Source of the DNA: a virus
IMG/VR virus record: IMGVR_UViG_3300007513_000035
Span: 1 to 62,731 of that record
Length of the DNA stretch: 62,731 nucleotides
Strand: one strand, 5' to 3'
The position numbers were made by a program, and so were the translations under genes. The notes under the pieces were generated by a model that worked only from the letters and a program-made list of their open reading frames with translations, made no database searches and had not been told where the DNA came from. Positions 32,653 through 41,748 of the stretch are shown here, one piece after another; the first letter of the stretch is position 1; each line of letters opens with the position of its first letter.

Positions 32653-34673
32653 TAATCAACCTCTTTGTCAGACTCCACTAAAATTTGGCTTCTTGGAATA
32701 TTTATTCTTTTCTCAAGAGATTTTAAGGTGGATTTTACCTCTCCGGTCATTTTAGTCTGCTGTCCTATCTTTTGATCTAAAAAGTTTTGTATAAAACTAG
32801 CATCTTCTTCAAAGAATTTATTCTTCCCGAGTGACCTTAGGTCATAATTTAAATTCTTCATCCCGGTCGGGTCACCGCTGACAGAGTCATCATTATTTTT
32901 TCGATCATGGGTGGTTAGCCTGAGATGGTCTACATCTGACTCAGACTTCTTCCTCCGGGATCTATTGTAAAGAGATCTCTCTAGCTGGTCTTCATCGTCT
33001 TCATCATCTTCATCATCTTCAGTGCCTGAAGACTCTGATAGCCTGGCAAACATATCCACAGTATTTTGGGCACGAATCGGGGCATTTTCATCTTCTATTG
33101 AAAAAGAAGTCAGATCGTCGACGAAGGATCTATCTGATATTAGATTTAGCCCGCTCAAAGCCCCGCTTTCGTCTTCAGCAAGGGCAGGCTCTGGCTCCTC
33201 GAGGTCGGGCTCTTCTCCAAAATCATCTTCGCCGGGAGGAGGGGCTTCAGGCGCTTCCCCCCCACTTTCTGCTGGGAGAGCAGCTGATTCAACCTTAAGA
33301 TCAAACAATTTGTCATCATAAACACCCGAAGATACACTAGATATCTCAGCGTCAGAAAGACCAAGTATATTTTTTCTAATCCACTCTCTATCTACCATGC
33401 TCTCTGGGACAGTCCCGGCTATCTCAAACCTTGATCTAAATAGCTCTAGCTTTTGCTGCTGGGCAATAGTCGATGGATTGGAGAGCTGAAGGTCGAAATC
33501 TAGTAAATCCTCTCCCTCGAATCCGTTGGAAAACAAGTGTATGATAGCGACCTTATTAAGCTCAGACAACACAGTTCTTTGAATTCTATGTATAGATCTA
33601 CTAAATCTAATATCTTCCTGGGAAAGTGTTGCTTTTGCCCCTAGACCTTCATCATATCCAAGATAAGCCTTGGGTATTTTTAAAGCAGAAAAAAGTTTTT
33701 TCTGAATATATTCAACATCCTCGATGGCCGTGGCGTTTTGTCCTCCCGGAAGGGTATCTATCTTTGTTCCTGTCTCCCCGCCTCGAACTGGAAGATAATA
33801 ATCTTCGTCTACTGAAAGTGGGTTATATCTTAGATCAACTCTTCCTGTATCTCTGTCTAAAACTTGACTTCTTTTTAAGCTAGTCTGAACTTGCTCCATG
33901 TACCCTGGTATATCTTCCGGGGGGACATTACCTACATCAATATAGAAAACTCGGCGCTCCGGAGATCTAACAACTCGATAAACAAGCATTGCATCTTCAA
34001 CAAGAATTAACTGTCGCCAGATCCGACGGGCTGACTCTAGCACAGAAGAGCCGTACGGTAGAAACGCATCATTTCCCAAAAGCCTAAAATGAGAAATTTG
34101 CCAATTCTCAAGAACCTGATTACCCTGAGTTACCCACCTAAATCTAACAGCAAGTGGATCTTCTGGGTCAAATCCTTCTTCTCTCTCTATTTCATTTACC
34201 GGGATCGGATAGGCACTTATAACCCCAAACTCAGGAGAAACATCATTAAACAAAAAGAAGTCACCATACTTTACAAGATTTCTAGTCCACCCAGTTAGAT
34301 TAAATTCAACATTCAAAGTATCATAAAAAAGATCATCAAGCAATGACTGTATTTTGGGATTATCTGAATGTATATGAAGAACCTGCCCCTTTTCATCTGA
34401 AGCAGCTACTTCTTCAGAATAGATGTCTAGGGCAGAGCTTATTTCAGGAGTATATTCCATCTCACTAAAGTCTGAATACCTTGCCATCCTGTCGTAGGTG
34501 CCATATGCACTCATTGCTGTGTTATAAACGTGACTTTGGGTTTTTTTAAATACTTCAAGTGCTGATGAAGGTCCCTTTGAATTCTCAAAGTCTTTGACCC
34601 TTCTCTTTACAACTGGTCCGCTTCTAAATAAGAGCGTTAATTTTTTGAATAGGCTTTCGCTAGATTCAGCCAT
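32652..34673 (-). CDS. gp20: Portal protein gp20
   Basis: This 673-residue portal of the T4 gp20 type includes FSEMEYTPEISSALDIYSEE near residue 68, ILVEDAMLVYRVVRSPERR (about 220-240), and DIRFSRSIHRIQRTVLSELN (about 350). Twelve copies form the ring at the head vertex for DNA entry and exit. It is about 150 residues longer than T4 gp20 (524) because of an acidic, Pro-rich C-terminal extension (about 460-590) with long Asp/Glu runs; that tail is likely disordered and could bind other head proteins. The ATG at 34673 follows AGGAG and, further up, a promoter-like motif. The gene sits right after the terminase gene. Confidence 0.95.
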   Translation of the reverse strand: MAESSESLFKKLTLLFRSGPVVKRRVKDFENSKGPSSALEVFKKTQSHVYNTAMSAYGTYDRMARYSDFSEMEYTPEISSALDIYSEEVAASDEKGQVLHIHSDNPKIQSLLDDLFYDTLNVEFNLTGWTRNLVKYGDFFLFNDVSPEFGVISAYPIPVNEIEREEGFDPEDPLAVRFRWVTQGNQVLENWQISHFRLLGNDAFLPYGSSVLESARRIWRQLILVEDAMLVYRVVRSPERRVFYIDVGNVPPEDIPGYMEQVQTSLKRSQVLDRDTGRVDLRYNPLSVDEDYYLPVRGGETGTKIDTLPGGQNATAIEDVEYIQKKLFSALKIPKAYLGYDEGLGAKATLSQEDIRFSRSIHRIQRTVLSELNKVAIIHLFSNGFEGEDLLDFDLQLSNPSTIAQQQKLELFRSRFEIAGTVPESMVDREWIRKNILGLSDAEISSVSSGVYDDKLFDLKVESAALPAESGGEAPEAPPPGEDDFGEEPDLEEPEPALAEDESGALSGLNLISDRSFVDDLTSFSIEDENAPIRAQNTVDMFARLSESSGTEDDEDDEDDEDQLERSLYNRSRRKKSESDVDHLRLTTHDRKNNDDSVSGDPTGMKNLNYDLRSLGKNKFFEEDASFIQNFLDQKIGQQTKMTGEVKSTLKSLEKRINIPRSQILVESDKEVD

Positions 34674-34682
34674 GTGAAATAA

Positions 34683-34703
34683 CTCCTAGATAAATTATAC
34701 ACA
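34683..34703 (-). promoter_or_regulatory. Promoter-like element and ribosome site before the portal gene
   Basis: On the minus strand the 50-base gap reads GTGTATAATTTATCTAGGAG. It carries TATAATTTAT (34699-34690), resembling either a -10 box or a phage late box (TATAAATA), followed at once by the portal ribosome site. A near-identical element precedes the 246-residue structural gene at 46271-46253. Repetition supports a regulatory role, but no start site is known. Confidence 0.4.
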
Positions 34704-34723
34704 AATACATATAAAGCAGTAAA

Positions 34724-36334
34724 TCAATCAATCAACCAATCGAAATCTCCGCCTGGTGATTTCCATCTTTTTTGTCCATTCTTTTGGCTGCTTTCTCCTG
34801 ATTGATTTCTATTGATTGATTTTCCATCTTGAGATTTGTTCGCTGTTAATCCACCAGGAAAGTCATCATAAGTTTTTCTATCAACCCTCATTGACTTTAA
34901 CATGGCGTCTGTAAGAGCCCTCGAGTCTCTTGAAACACCGCTCGTAGTATCACAAATCCAAGATCCGATTGCCAGGCTCATGACCAGGTCGTCATTGTAC
35001 CCTCTCATAGCCTGTGCCTTGTTCCCCTTCCAGATAAAAGTTTTTATTTCATCATAAAATCTAGAAGAGTATGATAAAAGTTGCTTATTGCGAATCATCT
35101 CTTCGAGCTTTGTAAGAATCATACCCCTAGATTTTCCACTAGTTGTAAATCCTGCATTGTCTTGATTTTTTGTCGGAACATAGTCTCCCAAATAAGTCCC
35201 TCTTTTTGCGTAATAAAGTTTGGGATATGATAGATCTTTTAGTCTGAGTATGGTAGCATATCCATAGCTGTTGTTTTCGGGACATAAAAGAGCATTATTA
35301 TATTTTCTACCAACTTCGTTTAAAATTTCAGCAAATCTGTCAGGAGGAACTTTTCCCTTATATTCTGCTGATATTTCACCCGTTTGTTCATCTATTACAT
35401 GAAATGCTGAATAGTCTTTCGAATCTCCCCTTGAAATATCAGCTGAAATTACATACTCCTTTCCGGGGACTGGGTGTCCCCATACCCAAATATTTTTATC
35501 GAATCCCCACCTATCGGACGGAGGTCTTATCATATTAAAAAGCCACGACATATCATCGTCATTTATAAAATTTTCCCCAGAAGATGCGAAATCACACAAA
35601 AACTCTTGAGATATCTGCCTTTTAGAGAAGTTTTTTGTTTCTTTTTCAAACCACTCCTGATCTCTTTCTGGATGAACGTGCCATGGAAGCTTTATTCCCT
35701 TGAATTCGTTTAAACCTGCCTCAGCATCTGTATAAAGCTTATAGTACTGACCTCCAACTCCGTTGGGGGTTGACAATACAATTGCCCGTCCGCCTGTGGA
35801 GAGTGTAGGATACAGACCCATCCACAATTCATCAAAGTTTCTGACAAATGCAGCTTCATCAATTATTAGGAGAGACAGAGCTTCAGAGCGGCCAGCATCA
35901 TCTGATGTGGGTATTGCTTTTATTGATGATCCGTGACTAAATTCTATTAGCTGCTTATTATTGCTTGTAATTTCAGGAAGCATGAGCCACCCGGGTATGT
36001 TCCTCAGTATAGTTTTAACTTTTTTAATAAAGTTTTGTGCAACACTTAGCTTAGTGGCAATAATCAGTATGTTTTTATCTTTTTGAAAAAGAACCATCCA
36101 GGTCGCAAAAGCAGCAACAAGTGTGGACATTCCTAGCTGTCTAGATTTCAATATTATAGAAAACCTGTGATCTATAAATGTCTCAACACACTCATCTTGA
36201 AAAGAGAATGTGTCAAAAGGAATTAACCCTCTAACCGGATGCTGTATTTTACAGTAATTCTTAAAGAAATAATTTGGGTCTTTTCCACACTGAACTATCT
36301 CTTTTATTTGTCGACTTTTATTATAGGTCGCCAT
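34724..36334 (-). CDS. gp17: Terminase large subunit gp17
   Basis: A 536-residue DNA-packaging motor of the T4 gp17 type. Walker A is SRQLGMST (64-71), Walker B LLIIDE (155-160) and motif III STPNG (188-192). The C-terminal RNase H-like nuclease has VISADISRGD (about 295), CPENNSYG and YNDDLVMSLA. It cuts concatemers and pumps DNA through the portal using ATP. The end carries a polar Ser/Lys/Gln-rich tail. The ATG at 36334 overlaps the preceding stop (TAATG). The small terminase partner is not identifiable; the preceding 126-residue gene is only a positional candidate. The length is close to T4's 610, slightly shorter. Confidence 0.96.
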   Translation of the reverse strand: MATYNKSRQIKEIVQCGKDPNYFFKNYCKIQHPVRGLIPFDTFSFQDECVETFIDHRFSIILKSRQLGMSTLVAAFATWMVLFQKDKNILIIATKLSVAQNFIKKVKTILRNIPGWLMLPEITSNNKQLIEFSHGSSIKAIPTSDDAGRSEALSLLIIDEAAFVRNFDELWMGLYPTLSTGGRAIVLSTPNGVGGQYYKLYTDAEAGLNEFKGIKLPWHVHPERDQEWFEKETKNFSKRQISQEFLCDFASSGENFINDDDMSWLFNMIRPPSDRWGFDKNIWVWGHPVPGKEYVISADISRGDSKDYSAFHVIDEQTGEISAEYKGKVPPDRFAEILNEVGRKYNNALLCPENNSYGYATILRLKDLSYPKLYYAKRGTYLGDYVPTKNQDNAGFTTSGKSRGMILTKLEEMIRNKQLLSYSSRFYDEIKTFIWKGNKAQAMRGYNDDLVMSLAIGSWICDTTSGVSRDSRALTDAMLKSMRVDRKTYDDFPGGLTANKSQDGKSINRNQSGESSQKNGQKRWKSPGGDFDWLID

Positions 36335-36714
36335 TACTCCACTCTATATGTGGTAGTTCTCCTGTAATAGGCGTTTCTTTTTGGAGAATAGGCAGACTGA
36401 GTAATCATTTCTAAGCTATCATTTGTACCCAGCTGCTTTACCTTGATGGGCCTTCCAGCTTCTTTTTTAAATCTAGATTTTAAACTCTTCATAAAGCTAT
36501 TTGTAACTTGTGTTGATTGTTCCTCGTTCATCTCTCTTACCGCCTTATCATGATAGCCGCTAGGGAGTGTGGCAATGGTAATGTATTTACACTCTAAAAT
36601 ATCACCACCCAGAGAAGCCTTTACAGACATAGTGGGTGACATTTTTGTTGACCAGTCTCCCCAGGTATCATTTAGTATTTGACCAAGTATATTGACTTCT
36701 GCTGAATTTAACAT
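36334..36714 (-). CDS. Small protein upstream of terminase, unknown
   Basis: A 126-residue protein reading VNILGQILNDTWGDWSTKMS near the start and ending in a Tyr/Arg-rich strand (RNAYYRRTTTYRVE). T4 encodes its small terminase gp16 just before gp17, so position allows that role. However, I see no coiled coil or helix-turn-helix of the kind small terminases have, and the sequence looks alpha/beta. I leave function open. It is translationally coupled to terminase (shared TAATG), begins with ATG at 36714 and has AAGGAG upstream. Confidence 0.7.
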   Translation of the reverse strand: MLNSAEVNILGQILNDTWGDWSTKMSPTMSVKASLGGDILECKYITIATLPSGYHDKAVREMNEEQSTQVTNSFMKSLKSRFKKEAGRPIKVKQLGTNDSLEMITQSAYSPKRNAYYRRTTTYRVE

Positions 36715-36742
36715 GAAAGTCTCCTTATTATAACTATTCTAA

Positions 36743-36997
36743 TTATATCATAAAACCCAGGGGGAGAGCTTTTCTTTTTTTAATTTCTTCTGCAACTTCT
36801 TCATCGCTGGGCCTCCAGCCCATCTTGTATTCATCACGTCGAGATTCAACCCATCTAATCCTGCATTTCTCACAGCACCCGTACTCATCAGAAGAAATTA
36901 TATCTAAGGAATTAACCAATATAAAATCACATATTCCACATGATACTCTTCCCTTATTAAAATTTTTTGGCTTTACTATTGTAACTTTCTCAATCAT
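36743..36997 (-). CDS. Small zinc-binding protein
   Basis: An 84-residue protein with CGIC (20-23) and CCEKC (41-45), a four-Cys zinc site like a treble clef, followed by a basic helix with RRDEYKMGWRPSDEEVAEEI. I do not recognise it. It lies between the Mre11-Rad50 fusion and the terminase group. The start is placed at the ATG at 36997, which comes just after the upstream stop at 37002; a longer frame from 37048 would overlap the fusion gene and has no ribosome site. It could bind DNA or RNA, or serve as a small adaptor; the zinc fold is seen, the role is not. Confidence 0.7.
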   Translation of the reverse strand: MIEKVTIVKPKNFNKGRVSCGICDFILVNSLDIISSDEYGCCEKCRIRWVESRRDEYKMGWRPSDEEVAEEIKKRKALPLGFMI

Positions 36998-37001
36998 AGT
37001 C

Positions 37002-40000
37002 TTATTTCGTATACACTCTTGAATCTTTTCCCTTTTTAGTAATATCAATTACATTGTCAACAACGTCTTTAACAGCATCGACATGTGATATAATTAAAAT
37101 ATTTTTAAAATGCTTCTTTAAAGATATTAAAAGTCTATTACAAGCTTCTACGTTTGTATCGTCTAGAGATCCAAACCCTTCATCTATAATTAGCATGTCA
37201 CATTTGGGCAAAGAAGATACGTTTATTAAAGCAACCCTGATAGCTAGTGAGGAAATCATTTTCTCCATTCCGGACGCAAGCTCTATGACCCTTTTAGAGT
37301 CTCCATAATTAATATAGATATCCATTGCGTTAGAGTTTAAATCTGCCTCTAGTTCAACTGTAAAACCAACTGTATTTTGCAAAATCTTAGATATTTCCGA
37401 ATTAATAACAGGCAAGTAAGAGTTAATTATCTGAAGTGGGATTCCTTTTTTAGAAACTGCCTGACTAAGTAAATTGTAAGCATGCCACTCTTTCTTTATT
37501 TTATCATATGTCTTTTTTTCTTCTCTCACCTTAAGCAACTCACTCTTGTCTGTTCCTACTTTTTGAGCATGTGACATTCTTATAGAATCCAGCTCAGATA
37601 TTTTCTTATTCATCTCAGAAAGACTGATCTTCATTTTTTCAAGTGAAATATCACTAGTATCCCTCTTTTTATCTTCCATTTCTTTTAGAATCTTTCTACC
37701 CTCAGATAAATTCTCAGATAGTTGCTCCACTAAAGATTCTTTCTCTCTTTTCTGAGACGTTATTGTTACTAGGGCTATTTGAATTTCTGATTCTTTTTTT
37801 AGAATTTTTTCATATTTTTCAATATTTTCTTCTATTTTATCACCCAATATTTTAGAAAGAAGATTTTCAGTCAGTGTTAAATTTTTAAGATTTTCTTCTA
37901 CTTTTTTTCTCTGTTCTTGTATTTTTTTCTTATTTTCATGAGAATCTTTGATAAATTTACAAGTTGGAAAATTATCACCACACGGAACTTCTCGTAACTT
38001 TTTTAAAGATTTTTCTTGCTGGGATAGTAAAACATGCTCCCTTTGATAATCACTTTTTATTTTAATTACACTCTTTTCCAAATCTCTTTTTGACGCAAGC
38101 TTTTCTCTCATCTCTTCGATAGAAAACTGACTTTTTAATTCTCTAATTTTAGAAATCTTTTCCCTATTAGACTCAACCCGAATCATCAGGCTAGAAAGTA
38201 AATTTAATTCTTTTTCTAGGTTTTCTTTAAGATTTTTAATATTTTCTTTCTGTATATCTACGTCTACTTGAGTAATGTCTCCAGAATTTTCATGTGACGC
38301 TATTTCTAACTGAATTTTTGATGCTTTCGATCTAGTTTTTTCTAAATTTTGCTCAAGCCTTCTAATCTTTGCCTGTATATTTTTTATTGATCTAGAGAGG
38401 TTGTAAGAAAGCACTCCCCAATCTCTATCTGGAATATTTTTCATTTGGGCTCTTGATATTATCAAGTCTTCTTTGACATGAGACTCCATTTGATCAAAAA
38501 CATTTAAATCCAAAAACTTAGAAAGAATTAGTTTTCGCTGTGTCGCTCTTTCTTTAATAAAATTGTTCATTTGCCCTTGAGAGGAGAGGGACGTTAATAG
38601 GAAATCTTCAGAAGTTCCAATTCTCTTTCTTGTGACTTTTTCTGTCTCTCTTCTTTGCTCTTCAGTCAGATCTCTTACAATTTCTCCATCACTGTCAATT
38701 TCATATAAATTTAATTGAGTTACAGCACTAACCTCTCCCCTTCTATTTTCGTGCTTGACCGACTGCCTTTCTATTCGAAGATTCTTCCCGCTTACACACA
38801 AGTCTATCGCTGTTTTACAGTGACCTTTTCTGCTATTGATTATATGCAAGTTTTTTATCGGACCCCGATCTGTAGTATTAAAAAGTGCATACATTAGGGT
38901 CCCAACTATCGAAGATTTTCCAGACCTGTTTTTTCCAAATATTCCGGTTATACCCTTAAAAGAATTAAAGTCTATTCTATTATTCTTTCCATAGGTGAAC
39001 ATATTATCAAAAGCAATGTTTTTAATTGACCACTTTACATTTCTTAGAGACTCTTCGGTGTTTGATATTCTTGAGAAATATTTCTTAATTAAAATTTCTA
39101 ACTCATCCCACGACTGACTAGAAAGGTCAGAATTTTTATAAAATTCTTTAACTAAGGAAACGTGTGTATTCACATCTCTTAGGTCTTCTTTAAATATCTT
39201 GCTGTCTCCAACATTGATCTCAGAAAGATCAACAGACTGATCTATCTTATAGACAACTTCATGCGCCCTCATAGTCTCTTTGAGCTCTGTGTGAAGATGA
39301 ATTATATCTGACTGAGGTATAGAATAATCTGATCTTACTCGGTATCTTGCCCCCGGTAAGATATCTTCTACTTGCTCCAGCGTTTCCCTAGCAGACCCGA
39401 ACCAGTCAATTGTCACAAACGGGTGGTCGTGAGGAACTTCATAAAAAGTTACATCAAAATCGTCTTTTCCTCTAATGTCCCAAAATAAAAACCCCTTTCC
39501 GGGATCTTCCCCGTAGTTCTGCTGGATGGTAGAGCCACAATATGCTATTTTTCTATCTTCTGTCAAAAACTGGCAGGTGTGAATATCTCCAAGGAGAGCA
39601 TAATCATATTCTCTAAAAAACTCAGCCTCGACTTCTCCTTCAATCGACCAGTCAGAGTCAGTAGTCGAACCTCTTACACCGCCATGAAATAAGGCAATAT
39701 TAATATCTTCCTCTACAGGCTTGATATTTTTCCATCCCGCTTCATCAAAGCAAGAGAAAACACACCAATTAAACCCGGGAATTCCAGTCGGGTAGATACC
39801 AGAATCTTTATATAAGAACAGGCGGGGATTATCTAGCGCAGAAATGATAGGGGATATTGCATCCTGCCTATCTTTGTTCATAATCAGCCCGTCATGATTT
39901 CCCAATATTATGTGAGTAGGGGCAATGCTGGCAAGATTTTTAAACCATTCCTGAAGACTGTCGACTAGTTCAGGAGATATTCCCTGTGTTTTAGAATGAA

Positions 40001-40136
40001 CAATATCCCCTCCAACATAAATAACATCGGGAGATAAATCCCTAGACATTTCAAAAAATCTTTCAAAAGACCTTTTATACTCTTCGTGTCTACTTAGGCC
40101 CCTCCAGTGAATATCAGCAATATGAACTATTTTCAT
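37002..40136 (-). CDS. Mre11-Rad50 fusion nuclease-ATPase (SbcD-SbcC, gp47-gp46)
   Basis: This 1044-residue single chain contains both subunits of the recombination nuclease that T4 and bacteria encode separately. Residues 1 to about 330 are the Mre11/SbcD phosphoesterase: ADIH (Asp8, His10), GGD (Asp44), GNHD (Asn80, His81), HGG (His151) and GDIH (Asp184, His186). Residues about 370-1044 are the Rad50/SbcC part: Walker A GKNRSGKS (401-408), Q-loop SLSSQGQMNNF (about 516-526), two long coiled-coil arms, a hook-like CGDNFPTC (719-726), signature ELASGMEKMISS, and Walker B MLIIDE (981-986). No stop, start or frameshift separates the halves. It processes DNA ends for recombination-dependent replication. 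The hook is Cys-X6-Cys rather than CPxC, so zinc hooking may be altered. Confidence 0.95.
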   Translation of the reverse strand: MKIVHIADIHWRGLSRHEEYKRSFERFFEMSRDLSPDVIYVGGDIVHSKTQGISPELVDSLQEWFKNLASIAPTHIILGNHDGLIMNKDRQDAISPIISALDNPRLFLYKDSGIYPTGIPGFNWCVFSCFDEAGWKNIKPVEEDINIALFHGGVRGSTTDSDWSIEGEVEAEFFREYDYALLGDIHTCQFLTEDRKIAYCGSTIQQNYGEDPGKGFLFWDIRGKDDFDVTFYEVPHDHPFVTIDWFGSARETLEQVEDILPGARYRVRSDYSIPQSDIIHLHTELKETMRAHEVVYKIDQSVDLSEINVGDSKIFKEDLRDVNTHVSLVKEFYKNSDLSSQSWDELEILIKKYFSRISNTEESLRNVKWSIKNIAFDNMFTYGKNNRIDFNSFKGITGIFGKNRSGKSSIVGTLMYALFNTTDRGPIKNLHIINSRKGHCKTAIDLCVSGKNLRIERQSVKHENRRGEVSAVTQLNLYEIDSDGEIVRDLTEEQRRETEKVTRKRIGTSEDFLLTSLSSQGQMNNFIKERATQRKLILSKFLDLNVFDQMESHVKEDLIISRAQMKNIPDRDWGVLSYNLSRSIKNIQAKIRRLEQNLEKTRSKASKIQLEIASHENSGDITQVDVDIQKENIKNLKENLEKELNLLSSLMIRVESNREKISKIRELKSQFSIEEMREKLASKRDLEKSVIKIKSDYQREHVLLSQQEKSLKKLREVPCGDNFPTCKFIKDSHENKKKIQEQRKKVEENLKNLTLTENLLSKILGDKIEENIEKYEKILKKESEIQIALVTITSQKREKESLVEQLSENLSEGRKILKEMEDKKRDTSDISLEKMKISLSEMNKKISELDSIRMSHAQKVGTDKSELLKVREEKKTYDKIKKEWHAYNLLSQAVSKKGIPLQIINSYLPVINSEISKILQNTVGFTVELEADLNSNAMDIYINYGDSKRVIELASGMEKMISSLAIRVALINVSSLPKCDMLIIDEGFGSLDDTNVEACNRLLISLKKHFKNILIISHVDAVKDVVDNVIDITKKGKDSRVYTK

Positions 40137-40188
40137 TCTAAGTCACCCGATGATATATTGTGAAATATATAAAAAATCATTTAAAAAC

Positions 40189-41157
40189 CTAAACCAGTGA
40201 GCCGCTTTCTATTGATCTTATTTTATCTAAAATAAAACTATTTCTAGACCAAATGCTGGCCTCACTACTCTTTTTAATAAAGTCTTCTTTTGTCATTTCA
40301 CCGACGTCTGAATATTCTCCTAGTTCTAAAATTCTAACACGACAGCTGTATTCCGAAAGAAGTTTAGCAATGGCGTGAGACTTTTTATTCATATCACTAT
40401 CAAGACATAAGAGAACGGGAGTTTTATGATGAGCTACCTTAGAAAATAAAATACTTTCCTCTGACAACCTAGACCCGAGGAGACAAGTAGAATTATATCC
40501 CGATTTTAATAAATCGAACGGTCCTTCTACTATGGCAAGCTCTTTTTTCCAATCAATGTTTATTTCATTAAAAACTATGCGCTGCTTATTAACTGGACAG
40601 TTGATATACTTCACTCTAGACCCGCTATCAATCCCGCGTGCTACAAAAAAATTAATATCACCAAGTGAATCAAAAGAAGGAAAAATAACTCTTCTTCTAA
40701 ATCTTTTTAGCTGGGATGTTCCAATTTTATAATACCACATGTCTCTCTCAGTCACACCTCTATTTTTTAAATAAAGTAGACATGCCCTCATGTCAGGATC
40801 TCTCGGGTTGATATCGTCTATTATTAATCTAAAATCTTCTGGAAGTCTAGCTTCCGCTTCCTCGATACTTTCTTTTAGTGTTTTTCGATATAAATCTACA
40901 GCAAATTTTTGACAATACTCTTCTACAAAGTGAGACATGTCAAACTTTCTTAATATGGGAACAAGTGTCTTTCCCCTTAGATCACAAACCCAGCAATGAC
41001 ACTGGCCTGTCTCAACATTTATAGAAAATTTCTTTTTACTCTTACTGTTGCATGCTGGACATGAGACGGCTACATTAATACCATCCCTTGCCCTAGATAT
41101 TTCTCCAAAAACTTTTTTAATAAAAGTCACTCTTTCATGAGTAGAGGTGACAGGCAT
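40189..41157 (-). CDS. DnaG-like primase with TOPRIM domain
   Basis: A 322-residue primase. The N-terminal zinc site has CPAC (33-36) and CHCWVC (53-58). The TOPRIM core includes AIVEGPFDLLKSG with Glu211, LCLDSD with Asp253 and Asp255, and SDVGEM with Asp284. It makes RNA primers for the lagging strand, probably loaded by a helicase not present in this window. It is short, lacking the C-terminal helicase-binding domain of bacterial DnaG, much like T4 gp61. It sits between the resolvase and the Mre11-Rad50 fusion in a small DNA-metabolism island. The ATG at 41157 is used. Confidence 0.9.
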   Translation of the reverse strand: MPVTSTHERVTFIKKVFGEISRARDGINVAVSCPACNSKSKKKFSINVETGQCHCWVCDLRGKTLVPILRKFDMSHFVEEYCQKFAVDLYRKTLKESIEEAEARLPEDFRLIIDDINPRDPDMRACLLYLKNRGVTERDMWYYKIGTSQLKRFRRRVIFPSFDSLGDINFFVARGIDSGSRVKYINCPVNKQRIVFNEINIDWKKELAIVEGPFDLLKSGYNSTCLLGSRLSEESILFSKVAHHKTPVLLCLDSDMNKKSHAIAKLLSEYSCRVRILELGEYSDVGEMTKEDFIKKSSEASIWSRNSFILDKIRSIESGSLV

Positions 41158-41193
41158 ATTTTATATTACTAAACACTTCGAGCAATGTTCAAA

Positions 41194-41748
41194 TTAAGAT
41201 CCCGCAACATAAGAGGCAGTGGCAATAACAAGTGCATCTGAAATATCGTAACATCCTGGATGATTTATGGTTTGTCCTTTTCTTGGTCCACTTTTTAGAA
41301 TTTTTTCTGGCCACCTGTAGTCTGAATCTCTAATTTCTTCCTTTGCCCATTCAAAAACTTGTTCCTTTATAGGGGGACCTCCCTTAGATTTTCTAATAAC
41401 CTTAATTCCCGCATTCTTTCTCGCAGAATTAACATTTATAAATTCTGGAAATATTCCGGTCTTTTTAAAAACGATATATGATAAAATTCCATTAAACCTA
41501 GAAAGAGAGGAAAGAGTGTGTGCTGAAGAAAATCCTGACCGAAATGATTGCAAGTTTTGCTCAATTCCAATTTTAGTAATCTTATTTTGAAGCACTAGCT
41601 TTTCTATAGCTTTCTCAGCCTCTGATGCCTTTCTGAATATACATTTGTATGAAGCTAATGGTATGTATCCTGCACTGTTAAAGGTGCCATCTGGGTTCAA
41701 CAGACACCACCCAGTGCAGCTCGTAGATATGTCCAAGCCTAGTATCAA
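41194..41748 (-). CDS. RuvC-like Holliday junction resolvase
   Basis: A 184-residue RNase H-fold nuclease with Asp6 in ILGLDISTSCTGWCL, Glu63 in KIGIEQNLQSF, and Asp168/Asp171 in GCYDISDALVIA: the four acidic residues of the RuvC family. It would cut branched DNA before packaging, the job done in T4 by the unrelated gp49. The start codon is TTG at 41748, immediately after the upstream stop (TAATTG), which supports coupling to the LamG gene. No normal ribosome site is evident. A role in recombination with the Mre11-Rad50 fusion nearby is likely. Confidence 0.88.
   Translation of the reverse strand: MILGLDISTSCTGWCLLNPDGTFNSAGYIPLASYKCIFRKASEAEKAIEKLVLQNKITKIGIEQNLQSFRSGFSSAHTLSSLSRFNGILSYIVFKKTGIFPEFINVNSARKNAGIKVIRKSKGGPPIKEQVFEWAKEEIRDSDYRWPEKILKSGPRKGQTINHPGCYDISDALVIATASYVAGS

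Noticed and set aside
36334-36714. Small terminase gp16
   Set aside because: Position fits, but the sequence shows neither a coiled coil nor a helix-turn-helix; left as unknown.
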